Assembly: GCA_021292165.1 (NCBI GenBank) | Contig: CM037880.1 | Coordinates: 225,896,467 to 225,960,466, forward strand | Length of the DNA: 64,000 bases | Direction of reading: 5' to 3' | DNA from: Shinisaurus crocodilurus | Taxonomy: Eukaryota; Chordata; Lepidosauria; Squamata; Shinisauridae | In this document: piece after piece, positions 10,741-20,423 of the stretch | Numbering within the stretch: position 1 is the stretch's first letter | Layout: each line of letters begins with the position of its first letter | Made by a program: the position numbers and the translations under genes | Notes under the pieces: model-generated | Database searches by the model: none | The model's input: only the letters and a program-made list of their open reading frames with translations | Told to the model about the DNA's origin: nothing

Positions 10741-12895
10741 GCAGTTTCTTCATTTCCAGATTGCATTGAACTAAGGAGAGGCCTCTCCTTTTGCCTTCCT
10801 GAAATATTATTAGTGTGTTGAACCTCATTTTGGGTCAGTTCTCAGGACTCACTTAGGAATTTAAAAGTTTCCTATTAGTCTTTGTTGGATATCTTTTCAA
10901 ATAGCCACTGTGGTACCAGTTTATAACGACACCTGCCCCGCTCTCTGTGGAGCCTCTCCCCATCAGAGGAGCCAGGGGGCGGCAGTTGTTCCTTCAAGGC
11001 ATCTCACGGCGTGTCATTGATGGCCCAAAATGATAGTCTCATGGAGATGATGTCAGTTGCAGGGCCTTTGGGTGCCTGTACCCAAACTCATATGCTGAGT
11101 TTATCAGCCTGCTTTATGTGTGACTGTACAGAGACCATGAAGACGAAGGGCAGGTTGCTTACCTGTAACTGTAGTTCTCTGAGTGGTCCTCTTTGCAGTC
11201 ACGCAACCCTCCCTCCTTCCCCGCCGCTTTGGCTTGGGTTCGTAGCCGTTTCCAAGTGACTGAGGGGAGAGCTGTTGCCCCTTCCTTGATGCATGCAGTA
11301 GCAGAATTTTCCTGCTCAGGGGCAGAAGCTGCATGCTCTTCTAAGCTCTAGAAGTTTCCAAAATGCTCATTTGCACAGCCACAGGTCCGATAAGTGTGAC
11401 TGCACAGATAACCACTCAAAGAATTAGTTACAGCAACCTGTATTTCAAAGCGAGCCACTGATCCATAGGCTTATCTGAACAGCTAGTAGCCCAGCGGGTA
11501 GGAAAAGGCTGCCAGGTAAAGCTGGCATGTCTCGGGCACTTTGTCACTTGACCTGAAAAACTCGACAGGAAATTCTCTCCCCCTACCCTGCTGTGTGGCT
11601 TCATTGCTTCCACAGCCTTCCTATTTCGTGCTTCTACAATTTTTCTCTGTCTGGAGCCAGTTCATGACAAAGGTTTTGTAATGGTCAGTACAAGAGACAT
11701 TTTTACTCCAAAAGGCCTTCCTATTAAATTAATTTTTGCCAGCTTGATGGGTTCACGAGGCACTATTTAAAAAAAATAAAAAAAATTTTTAAAGAAAATT
11801 AAACTTCTGTAGCACTTAAACACAGTTTTGTATAAAATTTACTGTAAAGATTTGTAATATGGTTAAAGGGCTCTTTCTCCTTCATTACAATTTTTAATGT
11901 TTCTAAAGATAGAAAACAACTTGTGTATATTCTGTATATGTATAGCAGCACATTTCATTTATGGAAAGATGTTCTCAGAATATTTATTTACTAATATATT
12001 TATCTTAAGCCATGTCCTATGTTGAGTGTGCAATGTTGTCTAAAATAATAATAATTGAAAATCACTAACAGGAAGCCGTGTAAATACACAGTAATTGCAC
12101 ACAAAGATTTTACAATGTTTGCCGACCAAAAAAGTGATTTTAAATGGAGTGGTAGCTCTCTACAGTTTTGTAACAAAGTGTACAAATGTCTGTTTAAAAA
12201 CAAAAACAACACGAAAACAAAAATACAGCTGTCTAACTTGAAAGATGTTGTCCTTTTCTCGACTGATGGATGGTCAAAGTCGCTGCTCCAAATGTGTTAG
12301 GAGTCCCACTGAAGTAGTCCCTAAGCAGTTGGCACACTCAAGACTAGTGCTAGCATTTAATCAGACTCTGCTTGCTAGAATCTTGGCGCTCCAAGTGTTC
12401 CAGCTTTTAAAAGGAAACAAGTAAACTTAAAGCCTTATCAATAGTAAAATTTAATTTAGTTTCCCTATTTATGAGAGTTTACAATGGTGGTGTAGCATTT
12501 AAGATAGTCCTATGGTCCCCCCAGATGATTGTACTCTATCCCCCCCCCCCCCAACTCATCTCCCCTTATCACAGCAATCTGGAATTATGTAGCATCATGT
12601 GTTTAACAATTCAACAGTGTTTCCACACTGGCACTGCAGTTCATTGAGATAACTTGGCAAGTCCTGTGCCTGCCTTGTAGATCAACTGTGTTTAGGAATG
12701 GCCAACACAATGCATTGTGATCCCTGCATAATGCTGTTGACATGCAGGAGGACATGTGGCTTTGCTGAGGAATCAAGTGTAGGAAACTTTAACGCTGCTT
12801 GCAACATGCTATCACTGGAAAGTTTTCATGGGGATGTGCAAGAGAAAATATGGGTGCTGGTCTTTGTCACCTGTTTTTGAATGTGGCATTTTCAT
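10741..12895. other. Non-coding; inverted-repeat element and AT-rich UTR-like tract
   Basis: Contains an inverted-repeat element (11150-11441, listed separately). The stretch 11640-12300 is AT-rich with ATTTA words, poly(A)-like runs and no repeat signature, resembling a 3' UTR, but no coding exon was found next to it. A C homopolymer lies at 12541-12552. Confidence 0.4.
11150..11441. mobile_element. Inverted-repeat (fold-back) element
   Basis: The arm at 11151-11202 contains CAGGTTGCTTACCTGTAACT and CTGAGTGGTC...GCAGTCAC. The arm at 11396-11440 is its imperfect reverse complement (CAGGTTGCTGTAACT, TTTGAGTGGTTATCTGTGCA, GTCAC on the minus strand). The spacer is about 190 bp and non-coding. 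It resembles the ends of MITE or DIRS-type elements; the class is uncertain. Confidence 0.5.
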
Positions 12896-13090
12896 TTTTA
12901 TTTATTTTATTTTATTTATTTATTTATTATAATTATATCCCGCCTTTTTTCCTGCAAGGAACTCAAGGTGGCTTACATAATCCTCCTCCTCCTCTCCATT
13001 TTATCCTCACAACAACCCTGTGAGGTAGGTTAGGCTGAGAGTTAGTGACTGGCCCAAAGTCACCCAGTGAGTTTCATGGCCGAGCGGGTT
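12896..13090 (-). mobile_element. Truncated tRNA-headed SINE
   Basis: Same body and GGGATATAAT-type tail as the copy at 1375-1626, but the tRNA-like head stops at GCCGAGCGGG (13080-13089). The (GGA)n tract is shorter. Confidence 0.75.
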
Positions 13091-14447
13091 GTTCACTCTG
13101 GTGAAAATGGATCTGGTAATTTTTTCTCTCAAATTGTTACACTGAACTATGATTTTCTAGCCATCTGCAATTACAGGAGACATCACGAGTCACCCCCTCC
13201 ATGTTGGAAATGGCTGGACCTTGGAATAAGTGAGGGGAGCTCCCAGCAGCAGGCTGTTACGTGCTGTCCAGGAATTCTGGCTTGTCGTTATCTCTCTGGT
13301 TCGCCTGTAGCGCTAACCGGACCTTGGATGTCGGCCGCTCATACCTGCAGCAGGAGTCACCAGGCTCACCGCTTCAGCCACAGCAACCTGGAATTATGTA
13401 GCATCATGTGTTTAAATGATGTTTTCCAGGCGCAGGTGCCCAGTGATGCTTTACTGTCCCCTTCTTAGATGGGATGAGATCCACCGGGGGCATAAGAGCT
13501 GTAATAGGTGTATTCTGTGCTGAGGAGGGGGCACTGCCCAGAAGGGCTGCTAATCCCTCAGAGAGGAAAGTGGGGGCTAGATCTTTAGCCATTTTCGTTT
13601 CCCCCCCCCCCCATTGCAGCTGCTCGAAACCTCAGTCTCCTCACCCAAAAGGTGCTCTTGACTCTCTCACCCCAAAACAATGGAAAGGTCTGGCCTAGTT
13701 TTGTCTCTGGTTTATTTTTTGGTATGTTAATTATTTTATGCCACTTTCATATAAAGTGGCCTTCCACAACAACTGATCAATTTACTATCCATTCCGTTTA
13801 AACAGTAGGAATATAAACACAAACAGCAGACCCCAGGCAATAAAAAGTCAGAAAAGCAGTAAAAACAGCAGCTCATTTCAGTCATGAAAAGCCTAACCAT
13901 ATTATGCTGTGAGTGCAGCTGGAGAGCCTACGCCAAGCAGCAGGAATAAGAGATCTCCAAGTCGGTACTGGGACGATGGAGCAGCCCCACAGAGCAGTAA
14001 CGTGTGCTAGATAGAAAGAGTCGGACCAGGGCCCCCCCCCCATTCCCACTAAGAAGCGAACAGGCTGTAATGACGTTTTTTTTGAGAATATGATCCTAGA
14101 GAGTGACACTAGGGAGACGTGAACTTGAACCTTCTTTGGCTTTTACCTTCTCTGCTCGACAAGGCCCAATTTCAGGCTGCTCTCAGATGAGGCGCTTATT
14201 GCGCAATTACCCCGCCTCATTTAAAGAATTTCAAGGGGGCGTGGTCCAGACAGCAACATTTAACATTTGCAACCCTCCAGTGTTTTCCCGCACTTCTGTC
14301 TTTTTTCTGACCACTGAAGATCCAGTCAGGAGGGAAAGATGGAAGAGCTGCTCCGTGTCTTCTGATTACTAGTGCTAAGAACTGTCCATCTGGGAGCACC
14401 CTCACCCTCACCCTCCTTACAGAGGTATCTGGAGGATCTTGTAATAT
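13091..14447. other. No recognised gene
   Basis: Mixed sequence with a near-perfect 36-bp direct repeat (12571-12606 and 13380-13415) and G- or C-homopolymers at 13603-13612 and 14033-14041. The part 13715-13880 looks like a LINE 3' tail. No exon could be supported. Confidence 0.35.
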
Positions 14448-14452
14448 GTATT

Positions 14453-15499
14453 AGTGGAAGACCGACAACCTGGTCTTCTGCGCGGGTTCAATGCTAAGGG
14501 GGGTAGCGAGTCCTGGGGCGGGCCTTCTCCGAGGTCCCCAGCGACTATCACCCTTAGCCCAGAACAAAGGGATAACTTATAGCCACAAAAGTATCTTTTA
14601 TAAAACAAGTTTATTTACAAAATTACCTTCACAAACCCAGACACGCCAGCAATACAGCTTATCAGTACTGTACAAAGTAGCAAGCAAGAAGTCTCAAGGA
14701 CACCGTGATTTCAGGGCTCTCAGCTAGTTAGTTCAGCTTGGGCTCCAGCAGAGGGCCGGTCAACCGCACGCTGCTAGCTGGGTTCCCGGCGGAGGTCCGG
14801 TCTACCCAAGCGGCTAGCTGGGTTCCCAGCGGAGGTCCGGTCTACCCAAGCGGCTTGTGAGTGATTTCAGCTTGGTTTCCCGGGGGTCCGGTCAACCCAA
14901 GCGGCCAGTGATTTCAGCTTGGTTTCCCGGGGGTCCGGTCAACCCAAGCGGCCAGCGATTTCAGCTAGCTGGAGCACGCCGGGTGCTGCTACCCGGGGTT
15001 GCCGATCCTTCGTTCCCTTACCCCAGGCATGGGGCAAGATTGGGGGTCAGGTCCAACAACTCAGTTCCCTTGCGCAGGGTGTTTTATACCTTGGTGTCTC
15101 AGGTAGCCCCTCCCTCCGTAATCAGGTGGGTTGCCACCCTCCCTGAGGGGCGGCCTTTTGGGTCAGGTGGGGTGACGCCTTCCCCCCGTGGGGTGGGGTC
15201 CCTTTGAAGCCACTTGCTTAATGGTCCCATCCTGTGGTGTTGAGTGGTCCTTTCTTAGGGGTGCCGAAGTGTCTGCTCTGGAGAGGTATTCAAGTCTTAT
15301 GTAGATGGGGCTGATATACGAGAGCATTGACAAACCTGGCAATGCTTCCTGTCTTTCCCCCTGGGGTGATTCTATGCAGATGTTGTTTGTCCCCTTTGGC
15401 CTCTGTGGAGACTGGCTGTCTCCCCCCCTGGGTCTCCTTCCCCCCACCTTTGTGAGTGTGTGTGTGTCAGAAAGGGGGCTTAGGTTGGCTTTCTCCACA
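14453..15499 (-). mobile_element. Solo LTR of an endogenous retroelement
   Basis: A 1047-bp non-coding unit flanked by a perfect 5-bp target duplication, GTATT, at 14448-14452 and 15500-15504. Read on the minus strand it starts TGTGGA and ends TCCACT, an inverted terminus with one changed base. A TATAAAA box is at 15082-15088 and an AATAAA signal at about 14609-14614, giving a U3-R-U5 order. Tandem GC-rich repeats lie between them. No gag/pol/env follows, so the element recombined out and left a solo LTR. The host family is not assigned. Confidence 0.8.
14770..14965. repeat. Tandem repeats inside the solo LTR
   Basis: Two 39-bp units built on GCTGGGTTCCCGGCGGAGGT and TACCCAAGCGGC are followed by two to three 47-bp units with CAGCTTGGTTTCCCGGGGGT and CAACCCAAGCGGCCA. 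They share the CCGGTC-ACCCAAGCGGC half, so the second set probably arose from the first. Confidence 0.8.
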
Positions 15500-15744
15500 G
15501 TATTCTATTCTTTGGCATGTGGATGATGTATTAAGGATTGTAACCATTATTCAATAGCTCCAATCGTTTTGAAACCCAAAGAGAGCATTGGTGATAACAT
15601 GAGAATGAAGCATCATGCTTTATGGCTCTGTATGATAAATATGAGTTTCTTGTCTCTAAAGCAGGACATCAAAACTTTCCCTATTGATTTTCAGGCCTAT
15701 GCCGATAAATTTGTTCCTTCAAAAGGTAACTAGAAGGAAGCAAC

Positions 15745-15850
15745 ATTATTTATTTATTTAATACATTTTTATACCGCCCAATAGCCGAAGCTGTCTGGGT
15801 GGTTTACAACAGTTAAAACCATACAATACAATATAATATAAAATTAAAAA
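15745..15850 (-). mobile_element. L2-like LINE 3' tail
   Basis: The minus strand reads AAACCACCCAGACAGCTTCG and CTATTGGGCGGTATAAAAAT followed by AAAT repeats, a common LINE 3' end. A similar tail is inserted at about 30846-30935. The neighbouring 15505-15745 and 15851-16010 hold only (AC)n tracts and no gene. Confidence 0.5.
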
Positions 15851-16010
15851 CCACAGATTAATAACTGTGGAGAAACGAGCCTTTGGGGGTACACACACAC
15901 ACCTCAGGTGTGAACCGGCTGGGGTGGGGTGTGCATAGTTAGCATGTAGAAAGAGGGGCCCTTGGGGGTTCCTGCATGCATGCACGCACACACACACACG
16001 CGTCCTCATG

Positions 16011-16720
16011 TGTAAAACATAAGATGGGGCCTGCCGCCTGGAGGTCTGGAGGAGTCAGGCTGAAAGCGTTCATATGTAAATATAGTTCAAGCCATGAGTT
16101 CCCTTCCCCCTGCCTGGCCAGGTGAGGTGCATGGTGATTGGCTAAGAGGCAGCAGAGGAAGAGAGGGGGGGGGAAAGGTATATTTCCCAAGGCGTGGTTT
16201 TTGGTCTTTGTCTTTGTCCTACCCGACTGTGGTAATGGCGGTAAGCCAAGGACCCCAGGCAGCTCCTGGTAAAATTAGCTGGATTGAGGGCTCTAGTGAA
16301 AGGCAAGCCTTGTGGGAGTTTTACCCATCTCAGACCTGCGGGTAGATGGAGTAGTTCTCCTCGGGCGGCAAGGCTGTGCTGGATTTAACCCTTGAAGAGA
16401 ATACCCTCAGGTAACATAGGTGTATGCCTGAGAGATATTAAGGAATCGGGTTTTATTGTGTTTTAGCTCTATTTCTGTATACTAAAGTGTCTTTCTCTTT
16501 ATTTTGTGTGCTTCTCTCATTTCCCTAATCTTGTTGTTTAAATGCTACCAGAATAAACCTTGTCGTGGTTTTACCCCACGTGGGTTTTGTAGTACTCTGT
16601 GGCTTCACTATCTAAATCCAGGTTACAGAATTGAAGGTGAGTCCCTCAACAGAGATCCAAGCAGGACTGCAGACAGCTGAGGCTGGCAATCTGGTACCTT
16701 GAGATCTCTGGGGTTGGTTC
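16011..16720 (+). mobile_element. LTR-like retroelement end with polyadenylation region
   Basis: Tentative LTR from TGTAAAACAT (16011) to GGTTACA (16627). Inside are a CCAAT-type GATTGGCTAA, a TATA-like GGTATATTTCC, a T-rich stretch and AATAAACC at about 16552, followed by GGTTTTACCCCACGTGGG. The leader then reads GGCTGGCAATCTGGTACC. The same order recurs at 56705-57410 and, more loosely, at 42016-43060. No target duplication was found here, so the boundaries are uncertain. Confidence 0.4.
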
Positions 16721-16899
16721 CTTTGGGGTAGGAAAGGGTGGGGGTGTGGCGGGCCAGCCAGCCCCCCCTTCCTCCACAATAACAAACAGCAGAGCTAGCA
16801 GCAGCAGTTACAATAACAGAGTTAAGAACAACTACAAGATTAAAATGATTTAAGATGATTAAAATGCCTGGGAGAAAAGAAAGGTCTTCACTTGGGTCG

Positions 16900-18460
16900 C
16901 GGAGGAAGAAGGGGGGCAGCGATGTTAGCAGCACAGCCCACCTCCCTTTCGGGGGAGGTAAAGTCATTTTTCTCCCCGAAGCCCCCCCCCCCCCCGAGAG
17001 CCGATGCCAGACAGGAGAGGGAGCCGGGCCGGGTGGGCTAGCCAACAGCAGGAGCCCCTCTCCTCTCCAGAGCCTCCTTGTGCAGGCGACGTCCACCTGC
17101 GAGGGGCAGAGCCTGTTGCGGAGGAGGGCGGCCCGGGCTGGCCAGCGTGAGCGGGAGGACGGCTCTGCTTGCAGCGGCTCCTGGGGGGCGCAGGGCGGGG
17201 GCTGCAGGGTCCATGCCACGGGGCCGGGGCCCGTCCCTTTCGCCGGGAGCGGAGCTGGGCCGCGGCTGCCTGCAGAGGGAGGAGTCCCGGCCCGAATCCC
17301 CGCCAGCCGCGCCGCAGACAGCCGTGCCGCGACCACTTCCTGCCCCCCGGCTGACTAGCAGGGAGGGAGCACGCTGCTTCCGGGAAGAAGGGAAGCAAGG
17401 AGGAGCACGTCTCCCGCAGGCGGCCATGCCGGGAGCGACTAAGGAGACGCAACTTCCGGCGAGGGAGGAAATGAAGCAGGCGCTGCCGTCTCTTCCTCCC
17501 GGCGGCCATGGTGGGCGTGACTAAGGAGACACAACTTCCGGGGAGGGAAGGAAGCAGGCGCGGCCATCCCTTCCTCCCGGCCATGTTGGGAGTGACAAGG
17601 GGGGCGCAACTTCCGGCGAGGGAGGGAAGGAAGCAGCTGCGAGTCTCCTCCTGGCAGCCATGTTGGCCGTGACGAGGGAGAGCTTAACTTCCGGCGAAGC
17701 AGGGAAGGAACAGCGTGCTTCCTCCAAGTGGCCATGTTGGGAACGACGAGGGGTTCGCCATTTTGGAAGCGGCTGACGCAGTATACTGTATTTGCTGGTC
17801 GGCCATATTGGTAGTGGCCAGCCGAGGCGGTCGCATAGACCTACGAAAGTGTAGAGCCGCAGCCCCTTGTTTGCGGACCTGATTGCAGGGCTGTTTTGTG
17901 GAGCTTTAGCCGAGATCTCCGGACGGTCCGCGTTGTTCCGGGATGCGCCTGGACGCCCCAGGCAGTGTCCTGGGGAGTGGGAGAGGATTCCTGGTCCAAA
18001 TTGAGGACTGGGGGAGTTGTTGCTTTCGTTCCGTGTCCCATCTGCTGCTCCCTCCCCGCCGTCTGGGAAACCTCCGCGTCTGTATGCGAGGGTGTCTCGG
18101 GGGAGGCCGGCCTCCAAACCTACTGCAGGGGGCCTGGGCTGGGGTGAGCGATGCTTCCTGCCCGCCCTTCCAAACGGCTCTGCGGGGATGCTGAGCTAGG
18201 TGGGGCGGGCAGCTCCTTTGCCTGCCTTCCCGCCCTCCTTTGTGTCCCATGGAGACTTTCCCAACTCGCCCCAGTTTGCCTGTAGTGATGGTTTGAGGAG
18301 CAGCCCTAAAAGCAGCTGCTCTCCCTGTGGAGAGCTCCCCATCCTGCTCTTTCTGGATGGAAACATAGCTCAGCAGCAGCCCGGGCAACAGCGTCGTCTG
18401 GTCACGTTACAAAAGACAGAGTGTGCTGAGTAGTAAAAAAAAAAAAAGGGGGGGGGTGAC
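16900..18460. promoter_or_regulatory. CpG-rich promoter-like block
   Basis: The GC and CpG content rise sharply against the flanks. The block contains the ETS/YY1 minisatellite (17351-17823) and a downstream half (18130-18460) homologous to 40310-40560. Long open frames on both strands (16623-18388) overlap each other in several frames and carry no family motif; they are expected from CpG-rich DNA. A bidirectional promoter of an unseen transcript is possible. Confidence 0.5.
17351..17823. repeat. ETS/YY1-motif minisatellite, about six units of 74-85 bp
   Basis: Units begin near 17351, 17436, 17518, 17593, 17670 and 17744. Each starts GAC(T/A/G)A-GG and the middle ones carry AACTTCCGG (an ETS core); each ends near GGCCATGTTGG or a variant, a YY1-type GCCATNTT word. 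The last unit has CGCCATTTTGG and GGCCATATTGG. Two to three degenerate units recur at 39795-40000. Confidence 0.75.
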
Positions 18461-19890
18461 CCCAATTAACGGTATTGGAAACAAACAAAGAAAGAAAGAA
18501 AAATGCACTTTTTTCTAGAACAGGCAGGCAGGCAGGCAGGCAGTGTGGTGGATAAAGGGCGGATACTGGAGTGGCGAGATGGAGGCATTTAGGAAAGTAA
18601 ACACAGAAAGTGTAAAGACAGTTCCTGACCCCTTGCACCATTTGCAGACACTACCTAAATGATTAAAGCCAGCCTGAACACTTCCAAGTAGCTTATACAA
18701 ATAGTTAGAATCAACATCTACAAGCTGGAAGCTTGCTTCTTAATGTTGAAGGTTAAAAGAGAAAGTTTTTAGGAATACACCTCATATAGCAGCTTGCATG
18801 TGTAGGGGTTGGAATTGTCAACTGGCCAGAAAAATGCCCGGGCCTTCTATAGCTAAGAAATCAGCTGCTGAAGCTTTTCAGAGTATGGAGCCAAACATCA
18901 CACACACCATGTCTCTGATTATAACAAATCAAAGTGTTGCACATTCATTGGGAATTATCCCCAGGTAAGAATGTATAGGATTGCAGCCTTTCAGTGGGAC
19001 CCTATGCATGGTTATTTAGATCACCATGTTCAGGGTTGCTTACTCTTAAGTAAATACAACATTTTGCAGTATGAGCAGTCCTGCAACCAAATAGCTATCA
19101 AAGAAAGGAGCAGCCCATGTAAGTAGCCGTACATAGTTTGGGTATGTAAAAAGTATTGCCCAGGCCTCCCCCACTCCTCAAATCACCCTACTAAAAGGAC
19201 TTCCAGGTGACTTGCTGGTGTCTCCATGCACAGAGAGCACAGGCTTCTCTTATCTCTATCCTCCTTCCCAATCCAGTTAGAAATAATCTACTGCAGAAGA
19301 ACCAGCTTCTTAAAGGTGCTTTGGGTTGGCCACACCCTCCTAACTTCCCCTTCCTAATCATTCAATGAAACTTTAGCCACGCCTCCAATTACCAGGTGAA
19401 AATGGAGGGCAACCAATACAAAGGAATAGCACACAGAGATATGAGATAAGAATGGTTTGAGTTCCCACCTTGCATATGGGAAATACAGGTAAATTCCTGT
19501 GTGTTGCAACTCTTAACTCTTTTATCTCTATGCTGCCATAGCCTGTGGCAGCTGTGTATGGTGTCCTGTGATTGGCTGGCTCTGCTTTAAAAAAGGAGGT
19601 GGGCGTGGCAGAGACTTAATTTAGCAGCAGCAGCAAGATGAGTGAGGTAAGGAGGTTGTGGATGTGAGTGTAGGCTGTGCTGGGGGGGCTGCTGGGGGGG
19701 CTGCTGGGGAGTATTTGTGTGGCTGTAGCTCCCCAACTTTCAGAGCTTATGGTGGTCAGTTCTTCTCTTGTCTCTCCCCCACCCCCCGCAAAAGATGTTG
19801 TTCTGCCCTTCTTTCCATTCTTCCACTGTAAAGTGAGCTGGTAGCAGCCTCCTTCCTATAACTGGGGGTGGTATTGACTCTTGAGACCAA
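18461..19890. other. No recognised gene; simple repeat and MITE remnant
   Basis: Holds an A/G homopolymer (18436-18456), a (CAGG)n run near 18520-18543, and a palindromic MITE remnant at 18955-19065 (TATAGGATTGCAGCC). A promoter-like stretch at 19567-19650 joins a GATTGGCT box, TTTAAAA and a GGGCGTGG box to an ATG followed by a GT donor. Confidence 0.4.
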
Positions 19891-20423
19891 TTAGACTAAA
19901 GGGGGAGTGGGGAGGCTTCGGCAGAGGTTTGGCAAGTCTTGCTTCTCTTTGCCGGTCTTGAGAAGTTGGCAGTAGGCTGATGGTTCAGAGAGTAGCTTCT
20001 GACAGACTACTCTTAATGGAGGCTTGCAGGGTGCATGCTGGGCTGCTCCAGGCAGCGGTTTTGGGTGCTGGGTCTGGCACAAACCTGCTTCTGATGTTGT
20101 CTTGTGTCTTGGGAAGAAATACCAGGCTTGCTTGGGCAAGATGCCTGAGTTTTGCATTCTTCCTCCTCTTTCCCAATCCCTTTTCTTTTGTGTCATGTCT
20201 TTTAGGTTGTGAGCCTGAGGGCAGGGACTGTTATTATTAATCTTTGTAAGCCACTCTGAGAGCCTGTTCTGGCCGAAGAGTGGGGTATAAGTTCAATAAA
20301 TAAATAATAAATAAGATGGCTCTTGGAAGAAGACAGAACACATGGAGCTTCAATCTACACTCCAGGTGAGCCATCCCTTTGCTGGTTTCTTCCTACTGGT
20401 TTCTTCCTGGTTCAGGCCGCAAA
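19890..20423 (+). repeat. Repeat unit A, 5' segment (homologous to 33240-33600)
   Basis: Shares GGCAAGTCTTGCTT/GCAAATCAAGCTT, TTTGCCGGTCT, TCTGGCACAAA, CTTGTGTCTTGGGAAG and AAGATGGCTCTTGGA in the same order with 33240-33600. In both copies a short frame starting ATGGCTCTTGGA runs into CAG/GT, a donor-like site. It is interrupted by the short insertion at 20144-20312 and by the CR1 at 20424. Confidence 0.65.
20144..20312 (+). mobile_element. Short retroelement tail with 6-bp target duplication
   Basis: A 169-bp insertion flanked by AAGATG at 20138-20143 and 20313-20318. It contains TTGTGAGCCTGAGGGCAGGG, CTTTGTAAGCCACTCTGAGA and ends in GGGGTATAAGTTCAATAAAT repeats, a common SINE/LINE 3' end. 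The homologous locus at 33471-33482 (GGCAAGATGGCT) is the empty site, which confirms the insertion. Confidence 0.8.

Noticed and set aside
16623..18388. Long open frames on both strands in the CpG-rich block (up to 237 residues)
   Set aside because: Several frames overlap on both strands, the peptides are Arg/Pro/Ala/Gly-rich and no family motif or splice structure is visible; CpG-rich DNA lacks stop codons.
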